A stretch of 64,000 nucleotides of DNA from Phaeobacter cretensis (GCF_047372505.1 NZ_JBKBEU010000001.1:2170001-2234000); one strand, 5' to 3'; shown: positions 16,974 to 26,406, counted from the stretch's first letter. Notes: a model not told the origin generated them from the sequence alone. Translations and numbers: made by a program.

Positions 16974-18505
16974 AATCCCGATGGGGTTTGGGTGTCGCAA
17001 CCTTGGTTGCGATGCTCATCCTTGGGGCTTTGGCTGCAGTGGCGTTTCGGGCCGAAGTCGGACGCGGTCTCGGCTTTGCCGATTGGGCGGCGATCCGGTT
17101 CACGGTTACGCAGGCGGTACTGTCGGCGTTAGTCAGTGTTATTCTTGCGATACCGGTGGCGCGTGCCTTGGCGCGACGCCGGTTTTTTGGGCGACGAGTG
17201 CTGATTGCCTTGATGGGTGCGCCGTTTATCTTGCCGGTAATTGTCGCGATTCTTGGCATCCTTGCAGTTTTTGGCCGCTCGGGTTGGCTGAGCGATATGC
17301 TGGCGCTGTTCGGCTTTGAACCATTGCAGGTCTACGGGCTGCATGGTGTTGTGCTGGCGCATGTGTTCTTCAATTTGCCGCTGGCGACCAGATTGATATT
17401 ACAGGGGTGGCAGGAAATTCCGGCTGAACGGTTCCGCCTGGCGGCGCAGTTGAATGCGGGTCCATTGGCCATGTGGCGGCTGCTGGAAGCCCCGATGTTG
17501 CGGCAGGTGGTGCCCGGTGCATTGGCGGTGGTGTTTGCGATCTGTCTGTCGAGTTTTGCTGTCGCACTTACATTGGGCGGCGGACCACGAGCGACCACCA
17601 TTGAGTTGGCGATTTATCAGGCGTTTCGATTTGATTTTGACCTTGGCCGAGCGGCTCTGCTTTCAGGTATCCAACTGCTTTTGACCGGGGCGGCGGCGAT
17701 TGTGGCGCTGCGCGTGGCCACGGGCGAGGGGTTTGGCGCTGGGCTGGATAGACCTGTGCGCCGCTGGGACGGCCAAGGGACATTGGCGCGGCGGCTGGAT
17801 GCGGTTTTCGTGATTGCGGCGGCGTTGTTTCTGCTGTTGCCGTTGAGCGCAATCGTGATCGAGGGGCTGCCGGGGCTCCTGTCCATGGGGGCCTCGGTTT
17901 GGCTTGCCGCCGGTACCTCAGCACTGATTGCGGGCATCAGCACGCTGGTGTTGCTGGGGATAGCTTTGCCAATGGCTGTTGCCGTTGCGCTTGGCCGTGG
18001 TGGGCTGGTCGAAGTCGCCGGTTTGTTGGGCCTAGCGGTATCTCCGCTGGTGATCGGAACCGGGCTGTTTATTGTGATCTATCCCATCGCAGATCCGTTT
18101 ATATTGGCATTGCCGGTTACAGCGCTGGTGAATGCGTTGATGTCGTTGCCTTTTGCGCTGCGTATTTTGATCCCGCGTGTGCGTGAGATTCTTGGGCGCT
18201 ATGGTCGCCTATCGCTTTCGCTGGATATTCGAGGCTGGGTGTTTGTCCGCCGGGTACTACTACCACGGTTGCGTCCGCAGATTGGTTTCGCCGCAGGCTT
18301 GGCCGCAGCGCTGTCGATGGGCGATCTTGGTGTGATTGCGCTGTTTGCCGATAGTGACACCGCGACGCTGCCGTTGCAGGTCTATCGTCTGATGGGGGCT
18401 TACCGGATGGACGCCGCATCAGGCGGGGCGCTGTTGCTATTGTGCCTGTCGATGGGGGCGTTTTACGTATTCGACCGGGGAGGTCGCCGCTATGCTGAAA
18501 CTTGA
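16949..18505 (+). CDS. thiP: Thiamine ABC transporter permease
   Basis: A 518-residue membrane protein with two fused permease halves of about six segments each; an EAA-type cytoplasmic loop is visible around AERFRLAAQLNAGPLAMWRLLEAP. It forms the channel of the ThiBPQ importer. It overlaps thiB upstream and thiQ downstream, so the three genes form one translationally coupled operon under the TPP riboswitch. Confidence 0.94.
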   Translation: MADRAQPLKSRWGLGVATLVAMLILGALAAVAFRAEVGRGLGFADWAAIRFTVTQAVLSALVSVILAIPVARALARRRFFGRRVLIALMGAPFILPVIVAILGILAVFGRSGWLSDMLALFGFEPLQVYGLHGVVLAHVFFNLPLATRLILQGWQEIPAERFRLAAQLNAGPLAMWRLLEAPMLRQVVPGALAVVFAICLSSFAVALTLGGGPRATTIELAIYQAFRFDFDLGRAALLSGIQLLLTGAAAIVALRVATGEGFGAGLDRPVRRWDGQGTLARRLDAVFVIAAALFLLLPLSAIVIEGLPGLLSMGASVWLAAGTSALIAGISTLVLLGIALPMAVAVALGRGGLVEVAGLLGLAVSPLVIGTGLFIVIYPIADPFILALPVTALVNALMSLPFALRILIPRVREILGRYGRLSLSLDIRGWVFVRRVLLPRLRPQIGFAAGLAAALSMGDLGVIALFADSDTATLPLQVYRLMGAYRMDAASGGALLLLCLSMGAFYVFDRGGRRYAET

Positions 18506-19184
18506 AAACTGCCAATTGGACAACGGCGGCTTTATTGTGCGCGCAGATCTGTCAGTTGCCGCGGGGCAGCGGGTGGCAGTGATCGGCCCTTCTGGTGCAG
18601 GCAAGACGACGTTGATTGAGGCGATTGCCGGTTTTGTTGCTATCACCGAAGGTGTGTTGTCCTGGCAGGGACAGGGGCTAACGCATGTTTTGCCGGGATC
18701 CCGGCCCATCGCGATGCTATTTCAGGACGGCAATCTGTTTCCGCACTTAAGTGTGTCGCAGAATGTCGGCCTGGGGATTCGTCCGAACCTGCGGCTGTCG
18801 TCAGAGGAGGAGGCGCAGGTGCAGGCAGCGATTGCGCGGGTTGGTCTCGCGGGTATGGAAGATCGCAAGCCGGCCGCTTTGTCAGGTGGTCAGCAGAGTC
18901 GGGTGGCGCTGGGTCGTGTATTGGTTCAGGGGCGTGATCTCTTGCTGCTCGACGAGCCTTTTGCCGCACTTGGACCTGCGCTCAAGGTCGAGATGCTGGA
19001 TCTGGTGGCGGAGTTGGCCGCTGAGACTGGGGCTACGGTATTGATGGTCAGCCACGATCCGGCTGATGCACGCCGGATCGCAGATCAAGTGGTTTTGGTG
19101 GCCGATGGTGTGGCTCATTCACCAGTGGCGACGGCGCAGTTGCTGGACAACCCGCCGCCGGCTCTGAAGGCCTATCTCGGATAG
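18492..19184 (+). CDS. thiQ: Thiamine ABC transporter ATPase
   Basis: A 230-residue ABC ATPase with Walker A GPSGAGKTT, Q-loop LFQDGNLFPHLSV, signature LSGGQQSRVALGR, Walker B LLLLDEPFAALGP and switch His in MVSHDPADARR. It powers ThiP. The gene overlaps thiP by 14 bases and converges on ribH, with only 8 bases between them. Confidence 0.95.
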   Translation: MLKLENCQLDNGGFIVRADLSVAAGQRVAVIGPSGAGKTTLIEAIAGFVAITEGVLSWQGQGLTHVLPGSRPIAMLFQDGNLFPHLSVSQNVGLGIRPNLRLSSEEEAQVQAAIARVGLAGMEDRKPAALSGGQQSRVALGRVLVQGRDLLLLDEPFAALGPALKVEMLDLVAELAAETGATVLMVSHDPADARRIADQVVLVADGVAHSPVATAQLLDNPPPALKAYLG

Positions 19185-19192
19185 GTCAGGCG

Positions 19193-19630
19193 TTAGCTGG
19201 CGAGCGCAGCCTGCCGAGTTTTTGTGATCATCAGCGCGGCATTGGCCGCTTCGCGCCCTTTGTCCACAAAATGAGCACGGTAGATCGCGTTGTGGTGATC
19301 AGTTTCCTGATAATGGTGCGGCGTCAACGACACCGATAGGACAGGAACACCGGTTTCCATACCGGCCTGCATCAGGCCATCCACAACAGCCTGCGCCACG
19401 AAATCATGGCGGTAGATACCGCCATCAACAACAAAGGCGGCGCAAGCGATGGCCGCATAGTTGCCGGTTTTGGCGAGGTCTTTGGCGAGGAGTGGCATTT
19501 CAAAGGCGCCGGGCACATCGAAGACATCAATCTGCTCTGCGGGGATCAGCTCCTGAAAGCCCTCCATCGCGCGATCAACAATATCTGCATGCCAATGAGC
19601 CTTGATAAAGGCGAAGCGGGTGTGTGTCAT
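19193..19630 (-). CDS. ribH: 6,7-dimethyl-8-ribityllumazine synthase (type II-like)
   Basis: Makes the direct riboflavin precursor from the pyrimidinedione and dihydroxybutanone phosphate. The 145-residue protein starts MTHTRFAFIKAHWHADIV and has the substrate loop PGAFEMPLLAKDL. The HWHAD start and the HHYQETDHHN stretch resemble the RibH2 proteins of Rhizobiales and Brucella as remembered. No other rib genes are adjacent; the gene is controlled by its own FMN riboswitch. Confidence 0.9.
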   Translation of the reverse strand: MTHTRFAFIKAHWHADIVDRAMEGFQELIPAEQIDVFDVPGAFEMPLLAKDLAKTGNYAAIACAAFVVDGGIYRHDFVAQAVVDGLMQAGMETGVPVLSVSLTPHHYQETDHHNAIYRAHFVDKGREAANAALMITKTRQAALAS

Positions 19631-19711
19631 TGTGGTATCTCCTATAGGTTTGACACGTCACCCAAGGCGATCACGCGTGATGAGAGCACGCGGCTGTCGC
19701 GGCTCTGTCAC

Positions 19712-19910
19712 ACGTTTCTCTTTCATCCGGACTATGACCGTCGGCTCTGGAATCGCACCAGATCTGCTAGACATCATCCCTATCGCAGTCACAGAAACAT
19801 GAGAGCCGAAAGCCGACTTCACCTGTGACGTCACTCGAAATGACCGCTCGCGGGCTTACGGGAATGGCCCGCTTACCGCCGGTGGGGAATTTCGCCCCGC
19901 CCTGAGAACA
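19712..19910 (-). promoter_or_regulatory. FMN riboswitch (RFN element)
   Basis: Read on the minus strand, the conserved blocks appear in order: GGGCGGGGCGAAATTCCCC, ACCGGCGGTAA, a GAGCGGTCATTT stretch, GATCTGGTGCGATTCCAGAG, and the closing CATAGTCCGGATGAAAGAG. A variable arm of about 80 bases lies in the middle. It is placed 80 bases upstream of ribH and should repress it when FMN is high. Confidence 0.93.
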
Positions 19911-20049
19911 GCGCGACCATGGCGTCAGGATCGACCAAAGGCAAGAGAAACAGAAGGCGGGATGATCATGCTGGGGGTTTTCCTGGCGGCAGGCAGAGTT
20001 AGAGTGGACCGTGATGCGGCCACAGCCGCTATTGAAAAGGAATTTACAC

Positions 20050-20652
20050 ATGAAGCTATTTCACGCTCCTACATCGCCCTATGTGCGCAAAGTCATGGTT
20101 CTGTTGCACGAAACGCAGCAGTTGGACGATGTTGAGCTTTGCCCTGTTGCGACAACACCCGTCAGCCCCAGCAGTGATCTGAAAGCGGCGAATCCTCTGG
20201 CCAAGATTCCTGCGCTGGAACGGACGGATGGGGCGACGCTTTATGATAGCCGGGTGATTTGTGCCTATTTGGCGGATCGGGCAGGCGGCGCGCTTTATAA
20301 TGGCGGTTGGGAAACGCGGGTGCTGGAGGCTACGGCGGACGGCATTATGGATGCAGCGGTTTTGTTGGCCTATGAAAAACGCCTGCGCCCCGAAGACAAG
20401 CAATGGCCTGAGTGGATCGAAGGGCAGACTGGTAAGGTTTTGGGTGGTTGTTCTGCGTTGAATACCCGCTGGATGGCGCATTTGAAGGGCCCGATGCGTA
20501 TCGGGCAGATCGCTGTCGCATGTGCCTTGGCCTATGTGGATTTCCGTCACCCTGATATGGGGTGGCGCAAGGGCAATGACGCGTTAGCTGACTGGTATGC
20601 TGAATTCGATTCGCGCCCATCGATGCAGGCAACCCGACCACCCGAAAACTGA
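20050..20652 (+). CDS. Glutathione S-transferase family protein
   Basis: A 200-residue GST-like protein with an N-terminal thioredoxin-fold domain (APTSPYVRKVMVLLHET, and the cis-Pro region NPLAKIPAL) and a helical C-terminal domain. The start at 20050 has AAAGGA upstream; a longer frame from 20011 lacks one. It is strikingly similar in its first 25 residues to the island-borne GST at 39176. Substrate unknown. Confidence 0.85.
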   Translation: MKLFHAPTSPYVRKVMVLLHETQQLDDVELCPVATTPVSPSSDLKAANPLAKIPALERTDGATLYDSRVICAYLADRAGGALYNGGWETRVLEATADGIMDAAVLLAYEKRLRPEDKQWPEWIEGQTGKVLGGCSALNTRWMAHLKGPMRIGQIAVACALAYVDFRHPDMGWRKGNDALADWYAEFDSRPSMQATRPPEN

Positions 20653-20797
20653 TCCACGGGACTTGAAATGCGGGGGGCAGGTACAAATATGTGAGGCTGT
20701 TTGCAACAGTTGTGCATAATATCTTGCGACTGCGTCCATCTGCGCGCCTATGACCGCTGGACGAAAGCCCTTCTCCCCGCTAGATACCCGCGATGAG

Positions 20798-20820
20798 TCA
20801 CTGCGTTCTTTGCGCAGTGA
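20798..20820 (+). promoter_or_regulatory. Hairpin in the petABC leader
   Basis: A perfect 8-bp inverted repeat, TCACTGCG with CGCAGTGA, closes a 7-base loop and ends 46 bases before the petA start. It could be an operator dyad or an mRNA leader hairpin. Function is not known. Confidence 0.4.
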
Positions 20821-20866
20821 ATGCGCATGTTTGCCCTAAACGGGCGCTGGAATTGGAGAAAACCTC

Positions 20867-21427
20867 GTGTCCCACGCAGAAGACAACGAAGGAACCCGGA
20901 GAGATTTCCTCTATTACGCCACTGCTGGCGCCGGGGCAGTGACTGCGGGCGCCGTAATTTGGCCCCTGATCAACCAGATGAACCCCTCAGCTGACGTTCA
21001 GGCTCTGTCCTCGATTATTGTGGACATCAGTGGCGTAGAAGTTGGGACACAGCTTTCTGTCATGTTCCTTGGCAAGCCGGTGTTCATCCGTCGCCGTACC
21101 GCGGAAGAAATCGAAGAAGCCCGGTCTGTCGAACTGTCGGAATTGCCCGACCAGCAGGATCGCAATGCCAACAAGCCTGGTCTGGATGCGTCCGACGAAA
21201 ACCGTACGCTTGATGAGTCCGGCGAATGGCTGGTCATGATGGGTGTCTGCACCCACCTCGGCTGTGTGCCGCTGGGTGACGGTGCTGGCGATTTCAATGG
21301 CTGGTTCTGCCCGTGCCACGGGTCCCACTACGACACCGCTGGCCGTATCCGCAAAGGTCCCGCACCCGAGAACCTGCCGGTTCCAACGGCTGTGTTCCTT
21401 GATGAAACTACGATCCAACTGGGATAA
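20867..21427 (+). CDS. petA: Ubiquinol-cytochrome c reductase, Rieske iron-sulfur subunit
   Basis: The [2Fe-2S] subunit of cytochrome bc1, which takes electrons from ubiquinol. It starts with GTG after GGAGA. The N-terminus has a twin-arginine-like RRDFL before a membrane segment that stays as anchor; the cluster ligands are in CTHLGC and CPCHGSHYD. It has 186 residues and lies first in petABC, 11 bases before petB. Confidence 0.97.
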   Translation: MSHAEDNEGTRRDFLYYATAGAGAVTAGAVIWPLINQMNPSADVQALSSIIVDISGVEVGTQLSVMFLGKPVFIRRRTAEEIEEARSVELSELPDQQDRNANKPGLDASDENRTLDESGEWLVMMGVCTHLGCVPLGDGAGDFNGWFCPCHGSHYDTAGRIRKGPAPENLPVPTAVFLDETTIQLG

Positions 21428-21438
21428 GGGAGGCATTC

Positions 21439-22767
21439 ATGTCCGGCATTCCGCACGATCATTATGAGCCGAAAACCGGTGGTGAGAAGTGGCTGCACAG
21501 CCGCCTGCCCATCGTTGGCCTGATCTATGACACCATCATGATCCCCACGCCCAAGAACCTGAATTGGTTGTGGATCTGGGGCATCGTCCTGGCATTTTGC
21601 CTGGTCCTGCAAATTGTGACCGGCATCATTCTTGTGATGCACTACACACCGCACGTTGATCTGGCTTTTGCCAGCGTTGAGCACATCATGCGCAACGTGA
21701 ACGGTGGCTATATGATCCGCTACCTGCACGCCAACGGTGCGTCGCTGTTCTTTGTCGCGGTCTACATCCACATCTTCCGTGGTCTCTACTACGGCTCCTA
21801 CAAGGCACCGCGTGAAATCACGTGGATTGTTGGGATGCTGATCTACCTGATGATGATGGGCACCGCCTTCATGGGCTATGTTTTGCCTTGGGGTCAGATG
21901 TCTTTCTGGGGTGCTACGGTTATCACTGGCCTGTTCGGCGCGATTCCTTTTGTTGGTGAAGCGCTGCAGACTTGGTTGTTGGGCGGACCGGCGGTCGATA
22001 ACGCTACGCTGAACCGCTTCTTCTCGCTGCACTATCTGCTGCCGTTTGTGATTGCTGCTCTGGTGATCGTCCATATCTGGGCCTTCCACACCACTGGCAA
22101 CAACAACCCAACGGGTGTTGAAGTACGTCGCGGCTCGAAGGAAGAAGCCAAGAAAGACACGCTGCCGTTCTGGCCCTACTTCGTGATCAAAGATTTCGTG
22201 GGTCTGGCTGTGGTCCTGGTGATCTTCTGGGCCATTGTTGGCTTTATGCCGAACTACCTCGGCCACCCCGACAACTACATCGAAGCCAACCCGCTGGTGA
22301 CACCTGCGCACATCGTTCCTGAGTGGTACTTCCTGCCGTTCTACGCGATCCTTCGTGCGTTCACATCCGAAGTGTGGGTGGTACAGATCGCATCCTTCGT
22401 GACCGGTGGTATTATTGACGCAAAGTTCTTTGGTGTTCTGGCGATGTTTGGTGCGATTGCCGTAATGGCGCTGGCGCCTTGGCTGGACACCAGCCGTGTG
22501 CGCTCGGGTCGTTACCGTCCGCAGTTCAAATGGTGGTTCCTCTTGCTGGTCATCGACTTCTTTGCCCTGATGTGGCTGGGTGCGATGCCTGCTGAAGAGC
22601 CTTATGCGTCGTTCTCGCTGATCGCCTCGGCTTACTGGTTCGGCTACTTCCTGGTCATCTTGCCGCTGCTTGGCGTGATCGAGAAGCCGCAGGCCATTCC
22701 CGAGACTATCGAAGCGGACTTTGATGCCCATTATGGCAAGAAGTCTGACGCCACTCCGGCTGAGTAA
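21439..22767 (+). CDS. petB: Cytochrome b of the bc1 complex
   Basis: A 442-residue membrane protein with about eight helices holding two b hemes and the Qo and Qi quinone sites. The Qo signature PEWYFLPFYAILR is present, as are the heme-ligand helices (YLHANGASLFF and the HYLLPFVIAALVIVHIW segment). Middle gene of petABC. The opposite strand is also open for more than 400 codons, which is a shadow of this strongly biased coding region. Confidence 0.98.
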   Translation: MSGIPHDHYEPKTGGEKWLHSRLPIVGLIYDTIMIPTPKNLNWLWIWGIVLAFCLVLQIVTGIILVMHYTPHVDLAFASVEHIMRNVNGGYMIRYLHANGASLFFVAVYIHIFRGLYYGSYKAPREITWIVGMLIYLMMMGTAFMGYVLPWGQMSFWGATVITGLFGAIPFVGEALQTWLLGGPAVDNATLNRFFSLHYLLPFVIAALVIVHIWAFHTTGNNNPTGVEVRRGSKEEAKKDTLPFWPYFVIKDFVGLAVVLVIFWAIVGFMPNYLGHPDNYIEANPLVTPAHIVPEWYFLPFYAILRAFTSEVWVVQIASFVTGGIIDAKFFGVLAMFGAIAVMALAPWLDTSRVRSGRYRPQFKWWFLLLVIDFFALMWLGAMPAEEPYASFSLIASAYWFGYFLVILPLLGVIEKPQAIPETIEADFDAHYGKKSDATPAE

Positions 22768-22785
22768 TTGAGAAGGACAGCAACC

Positions 22786-23577
22786 ATGTTGAAAAAACTA
22801 GCCATTGGTGCCGCCTTCGCACTGTCTCTGGCACCTGCCGCATCGTTTGCGGCAGGCGGCTCGGGCCACGTCGAGGATTTCGACTTCTCGTTTGAAGGTC
22901 CGTTCGGCACATACGACACCAATCAGTTGCAGCGCGGCCTGCAAATCTACACCGAGGTCTGTGCTGCCTGTCACGGTCTGAAACAGGTGCCGCTGCGCAC
23001 GCTGGCAGACGAGGGTGGCCCGAACCTGCCGGCAGATCAGGTCCGTGCCTACGCGGCCGAGAACTTCTCGGTCTATGATCCGGTGGAAGATGAAGATCGT
23101 CCGGCCAAGCCGACCGATCATTTCCCCGCCAACACCAACGCCGGCGCGCCCGACCTGAGCCTGATGGCAAAGGCGCGCGCGGGTTTCCACGGTCCTTACG
23201 GATCCGGTATGAACCAGCTGTTCAAAGGCATCGGTGGTGCGGAATACATCGCTTCGCTGCTGGACGGATACACCGGCGAAGAAAAGGAAGAAGCAGGGAC
23301 CATTTTCTACGGCAACACTGCTTTTCCGGGTGGCTGGATCTCCATGGCTCCGCCCTTGTCGGATGAGCAGGTCGAGTTTGTCGACGGCCACGCCAATGAC
23401 GTGAAAAGCATGTCCAAGGATGTCTCAGCCTTCCTGATGTGGAGCGCTGAGCCTAAGATGATGGCGCGCAAGCAAGCTGGTTTTGTTGGCGTGCTGTTCC
23501 TGACGTTGCTGTCGGTGATGCTGTACCTCACCAACAAGCGTCTTTGGGCACCACACAAAGGCAAGAAATCCAGCTAA
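22786..23577 (+). CDS. petC: Cytochrome c1
   Basis: A 263-residue cytochrome subunit of bc1 that passes electrons to soluble cytochrome c. It has a Sec signal peptide (ending SFAAGG), the heme-binding CAACH, and a C-terminal membrane anchor (FVGVLFLTLLSVMLYLTN). The ATG at 22786 has AGAAGGA upstream. The last gene of the operon, followed by a terminator. Confidence 0.97.
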   Translation: MLKKLAIGAAFALSLAPAASFAAGGSGHVEDFDFSFEGPFGTYDTNQLQRGLQIYTEVCAACHGLKQVPLRTLADEGGPNLPADQVRAYAAENFSVYDPVEDEDRPAKPTDHFPANTNAGAPDLSLMAKARAGFHGPYGSGMNQLFKGIGGAEYIASLLDGYTGEEKEEAGTIFYGNTAFPGGWISMAPPLSDEQVEFVDGHANDVKSMSKDVSAFLMWSAEPKMMARKQAGFVGVLFLTLLSVMLYLTNKRLWAPHKGKKSS

Positions 23578-23601
23578 GCCGCCGGATTTTCAATACGATT
23601 G

Positions 23602-23640
23602 AAACCCCTGCAGGCTCTGCCTGCGGGGGTTTTCTTTTTT
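23602..23640 (+). terminator. Rho-independent terminator after petABC
   Basis: A 12-bp stem with one wobble pair (AACCCCTGCAGG with CCTGCGGGGGTT) and a short loop is followed by a long T-rich run, TTTCTTTTTT. A clear intrinsic terminator 25 bases after the petC stop. Confidence 0.9.
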
Positions 23641-23679
23641 GGTCGCAAGTTTTCTGATGCGTTTGGGTTTTGCGTGTTG

Positions 23680-24201
23680 TCAGGTGAAAAACTGCGAGAG
23701 CGCCAATGGTTTTTCCAACTTGCGCAGGATGGCGGCGGCGGATGTCGCTGCTGAATAGGTGCCATCAAGGCGCAGATCATATGTGAGGCCATCGTGAACA
23801 TAGGCAGCATCCGCAGCGGCGCTGCCGAGCGGGCGATCACCACGGATCACTTCACGCTGGTTCAGCGTCACCAAGGGCGCGTCTAGCCCGATGAAAAAGA
23901 GATCATGCCCTGCGAGTAAAATCTGCAGATCCTGATGCCAGCCGGGTGTGTCTAGGATATGTTCAACGATCAGATCGTTGCCTGCGTCAGCAAAGCCTGC
24001 CACGGCGCGATGAAAGCCATTGAAGAAAGCGGGACGGGCAGAGGGCCAGTTTGGATAGTCGGCAGGGTTCCACGCACCACTGTCACGAAAATGATCGATC
24101 GACATCTGAAGGAACGGAGACCGCGACTGTCGGCGCAGCTCTGATGCGAGTGTGGATTTACCGCTGCTGGATGGGCCATGCAGAAAGAGGATAACGGCCA
24201 T
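23680..24201 (-). CDS. Chloramphenicol-phosphotransferase-like P-loop kinase
   Basis: A 173-residue small kinase of the CPT family with Walker A HGPSSSGKSTLASEL and a DHF motif (MSIDHFRDSG) where CPT has its catalytic Asp. CPT phosphorylates chloramphenicol in Streptomyces; members in proteobacteria are mostly uncharacterised, so resistance should not be assumed. The ribosome site AAAGGAGC is 11 bases from the ATG. Confidence 0.8.
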   Translation of the reverse strand: MAVILFLHGPSSSGKSTLASELRRQSRSPFLQMSIDHFRDSGAWNPADYPNWPSARPAFFNGFHRAVAGFADAGNDLIVEHILDTPGWHQDLQILLAGHDLFFIGLDAPLVTLNQREVIRGDRPLGSAAADAAYVHDGLTYDLRLDGTYSAATSAAAILRKLEKPLALSQFFT

Positions 24202-24245
24202 TTCGGGCTTGCTCCTTTTTCTCCGCTGCGCGGGTTAGCCCAGTA

Positions 24246-25508
24246 TCAGGCGGTGAGTTGAATTCCGTCGATGCCGGTAGCTGCGGTGGTGACAATCTGG
24301 CCTTCGATCTGCGGTGTCTTGAACCGGACCTCGGTGAACTGCTCGGTTCGGCCCATGTGCGGGTTTTCCATCAGGATCCGATGAGTTTTTCCGACTTGGG
24401 CTTTTAGATGCGCCTGTACCTGCGCCTCGCCCGCGGCCCGCAGGCGGGCGGCACGTTCCTTGATCACGGTGCCACTCACCTGGCTTGGGATCTTGGCCGC
24501 TGGGGTGCCATCGCGCTTGGAATAAGGGAACACATGCAGCCAGGTCAGGTTACAGTCTTTCACGAGCTTCAGCGAGTTTTCAAAATGGGCATCACTTTCG
24601 GTCGGGAACCCCGCGATAATGTCAGCGCCATAGGTCATCTCGGGACGCAATCGCGAGGCGTCTTCCGTGAAACGGATAGCGTCGTCGCGCAGATGCCGAC
24701 GCTTCATACGTTTCAGAATCAAATCGTCCCCATGCTGGAGCGACAGGTGCAGATGTGGCATCAGGCGTGGTTCGGTCGCGATGGCCTGCATCAGGTTGTC
24801 GTCGACCTCAATCGAATCGATGGAGGAAATCCTGAGCCGGGGCAGATCAGGCACCAGCTTTAGGATGCGCATCACCAAATCGCCCATCTTGGGCGTAGCG
24901 GGCAGATCCGCGCCCCAACTGGTGAGATCAACACCGGTCAGCACCACCTCGTTATACCCTTTGTCCACCAATCGCTTGATCTGGTCGACCACGACGCCTG
25001 CGGGCACGGAACGCGAGTTGCCACGACCGTACGGGATGATGCAGAAGGTACAGCGGTGATCACAACCGTTTTGGACCTGCACATAGGCGCGGCTGCGGGT
25101 GCCGAAACCGTCGATCAGATGGCCGGCGGTTTCGGTCACTGACATGATGTCGTCGACTTGTACCTTCTCCGTCGCGCCGATGAAATTCGGCCCCTTGGCC
25201 ATCGCCCGCCAGGTGCCTGCCTGCATCTTTTCTGTATTTCCGATGACCTTGTCGACTTCGTCCATTGCGGAAAATGTCGCCGGTTCGGTCTGCGCCGCGC
25301 AGCCGGTCACAATGATATTTGCGTCCGGGTTCTCTCGGCGCAGGCGGCGGATTTCCTGGCGTGCCTTGCGGACTGCTTCGGCTGTTACGGCGCAGGTGTT
25401 CACCACAACCGCATTTTCAAGCCCGGCCTGCTGGCTAAGCTCTTTCATTGCTTCGGTCTCATAGGCGTTTAGTCGACAGCCAAGTGTGGTGAATTTGGGC
25501 GCGTTCAT
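24246..25508 (-). CDS. mtaB: tRNA t6A37 methylthiotransferase MtaB
   Basis: A radical-SAM methylthiotransferase that converts t6A37 to ms2t6A37 in tRNA. The 420-residue protein has three N-terminal cluster cysteines (TLGCRLN, VNTCAV, TGCAAQ), the radical-SAM CDHRCTFCIIPYGRG, and a short C-terminal TRAM-like part. It overlaps dapF by 4 bases, a pairing often seen in alphaproteobacteria. Confidence 0.93.
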   Translation of the reverse strand: MNAPKFTTLGCRLNAYETEAMKELSQQAGLENAVVVNTCAVTAEAVRKARQEIRRLRRENPDANIIVTGCAAQTEPATFSAMDEVDKVIGNTEKMQAGTWRAMAKGPNFIGATEKVQVDDIMSVTETAGHLIDGFGTRSRAYVQVQNGCDHRCTFCIIPYGRGNSRSVPAGVVVDQIKRLVDKGYNEVVLTGVDLTSWGADLPATPKMGDLVMRILKLVPDLPRLRISSIDSIEVDDNLMQAIATEPRLMPHLHLSLQHGDDLILKRMKRRHLRDDAIRFTEDASRLRPEMTYGADIIAGFPTESDAHFENSLKLVKDCNLTWLHVFPYSKRDGTPAAKIPSQVSGTVIKERAARLRAAGEAQVQAHLKAQVGKTHRILMENPHMGRTEQFTEVRFKTPQIEGQIVTTAATGIDGIQLTA

Positions 25509-26350
25509 GATCCGAGGCTTTCGAGGAAATTGCGTGTGAAAGTGCCGTCGAACACGTGGCAGGTCGGTCCGGTCATCCAGACGCCGTCGTCACGCCAATT
25601 GATCCAGAGTGAGCCGCCATCAAGATCGATTTGAACATTGCGGCCAGTGAGGCCCCGACGAACAGCCGCGACTGCGGTAGCGCAAGAGGAGGAGCCAGAG
25701 GCCAGCGTGATGCCAACGCCGCGTTCCCACACACGCATCCGCAAGTGATCAGGCCCGATCAGATGGGCGACCTGCACATTGGTGCGTTCGGGATACAGGG
25801 GATGGTGCTCATAGCGAGCACCGAATTCGGCGAGGGGGATCAGCTCGGCATCAGCGACGAAAAAGGTGCAATGCGGATTGCCCATGCCGGTGGCTGTTGG
25901 TGTGCCCTCGATAGGCAATTCCAATGTGTCGACATCCTCAGCCAGTGGGATGTCCTGCCAGTCCAGCTGGGGTTGGCCCATATTTACTGCAGTCAGGCCC
26001 TTGCCCGCATCTTCGGCCAGCAAAAGACCACGATCCGTTGTGAGACGCAGTGCGCTACGCCCGGTCTGCTGCATCAGGTAACGCGCCACACAACGTGTGG
26101 CATTGCCACAGGCGCCAGAGGTTGACCCATCGGCATTATAGAATGTCAGATGTGCGTCTTCAGTGCCGTTGGTGATGACGGCAAGCTGGTCAAAACCTAC
26201 GCCCATCTGCCGATGCGCAATGCCCGCGGCCATGGGCGGGGTGATCTGCCACGATGCGTCACGCGCGTCCACAACAACGAAGTCGTTGCCGAGGCCGTGC
26301 ATCTTCATAAAGGGCAAGCGGGTGTCTGATCCTATGGTCATTTCGGGCAT
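25505..26350 (-). CDS. dapF: Diaminopimelate epimerase
   Basis: Interconverts LL- and meso-diaminopimelate for lysine and peptidoglycan synthesis. Both catalytic cysteines are seen, in GACGNATRCV and SGSSSCATA. I choose the start MPEMTIG at 26350 because GGAAG lies at a good distance; starts at 26377, 26341 and 26308 are possible. About 281 residues. Confidence 0.95.
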   Translation of the reverse strand: MPEMTIGSDTRLPFMKMHGLGNDFVVVDARDASWQITPPMAAGIAHRQMGVGFDQLAVITNGTEDAHLTFYNADGSTSGACGNATRCVARYLMQQTGRSALRLTTDRGLLLAEDAGKGLTAVNMGQPQLDWQDIPLAEDVDTLELPIEGTPTATGMGNPHCTFFVADAELIPLAEFGARYEHHPLYPERTNVQVAHLIGPDHLRMRVWERGVGITLASGSSSCATAVAAVRRGLTGRNVQIDLDGGSLWINWRDDGVWMTGPTCHVFDGTFTRNFLESLGS

Positions 26351-26406
26351 ATAGACTTCCGTCGAAGATGAATCCACCCTTGCAGCAATAAACTTGAAAA
26401 AAGGGC

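Noticed and set aside
21328..22731. 467-codon open frame on the minus strand opposite petB
   Set aside because: It is a mirror of the strongly biased codons of cytochrome b. The translation is rich in His, Gln, Arg and Asp, has no domain and no ribosome site.
23680..24201. Chloramphenicol resistance gene
   Set aside because: The P-loop kinase resembles CPT only at family level; there is no context for resistance.
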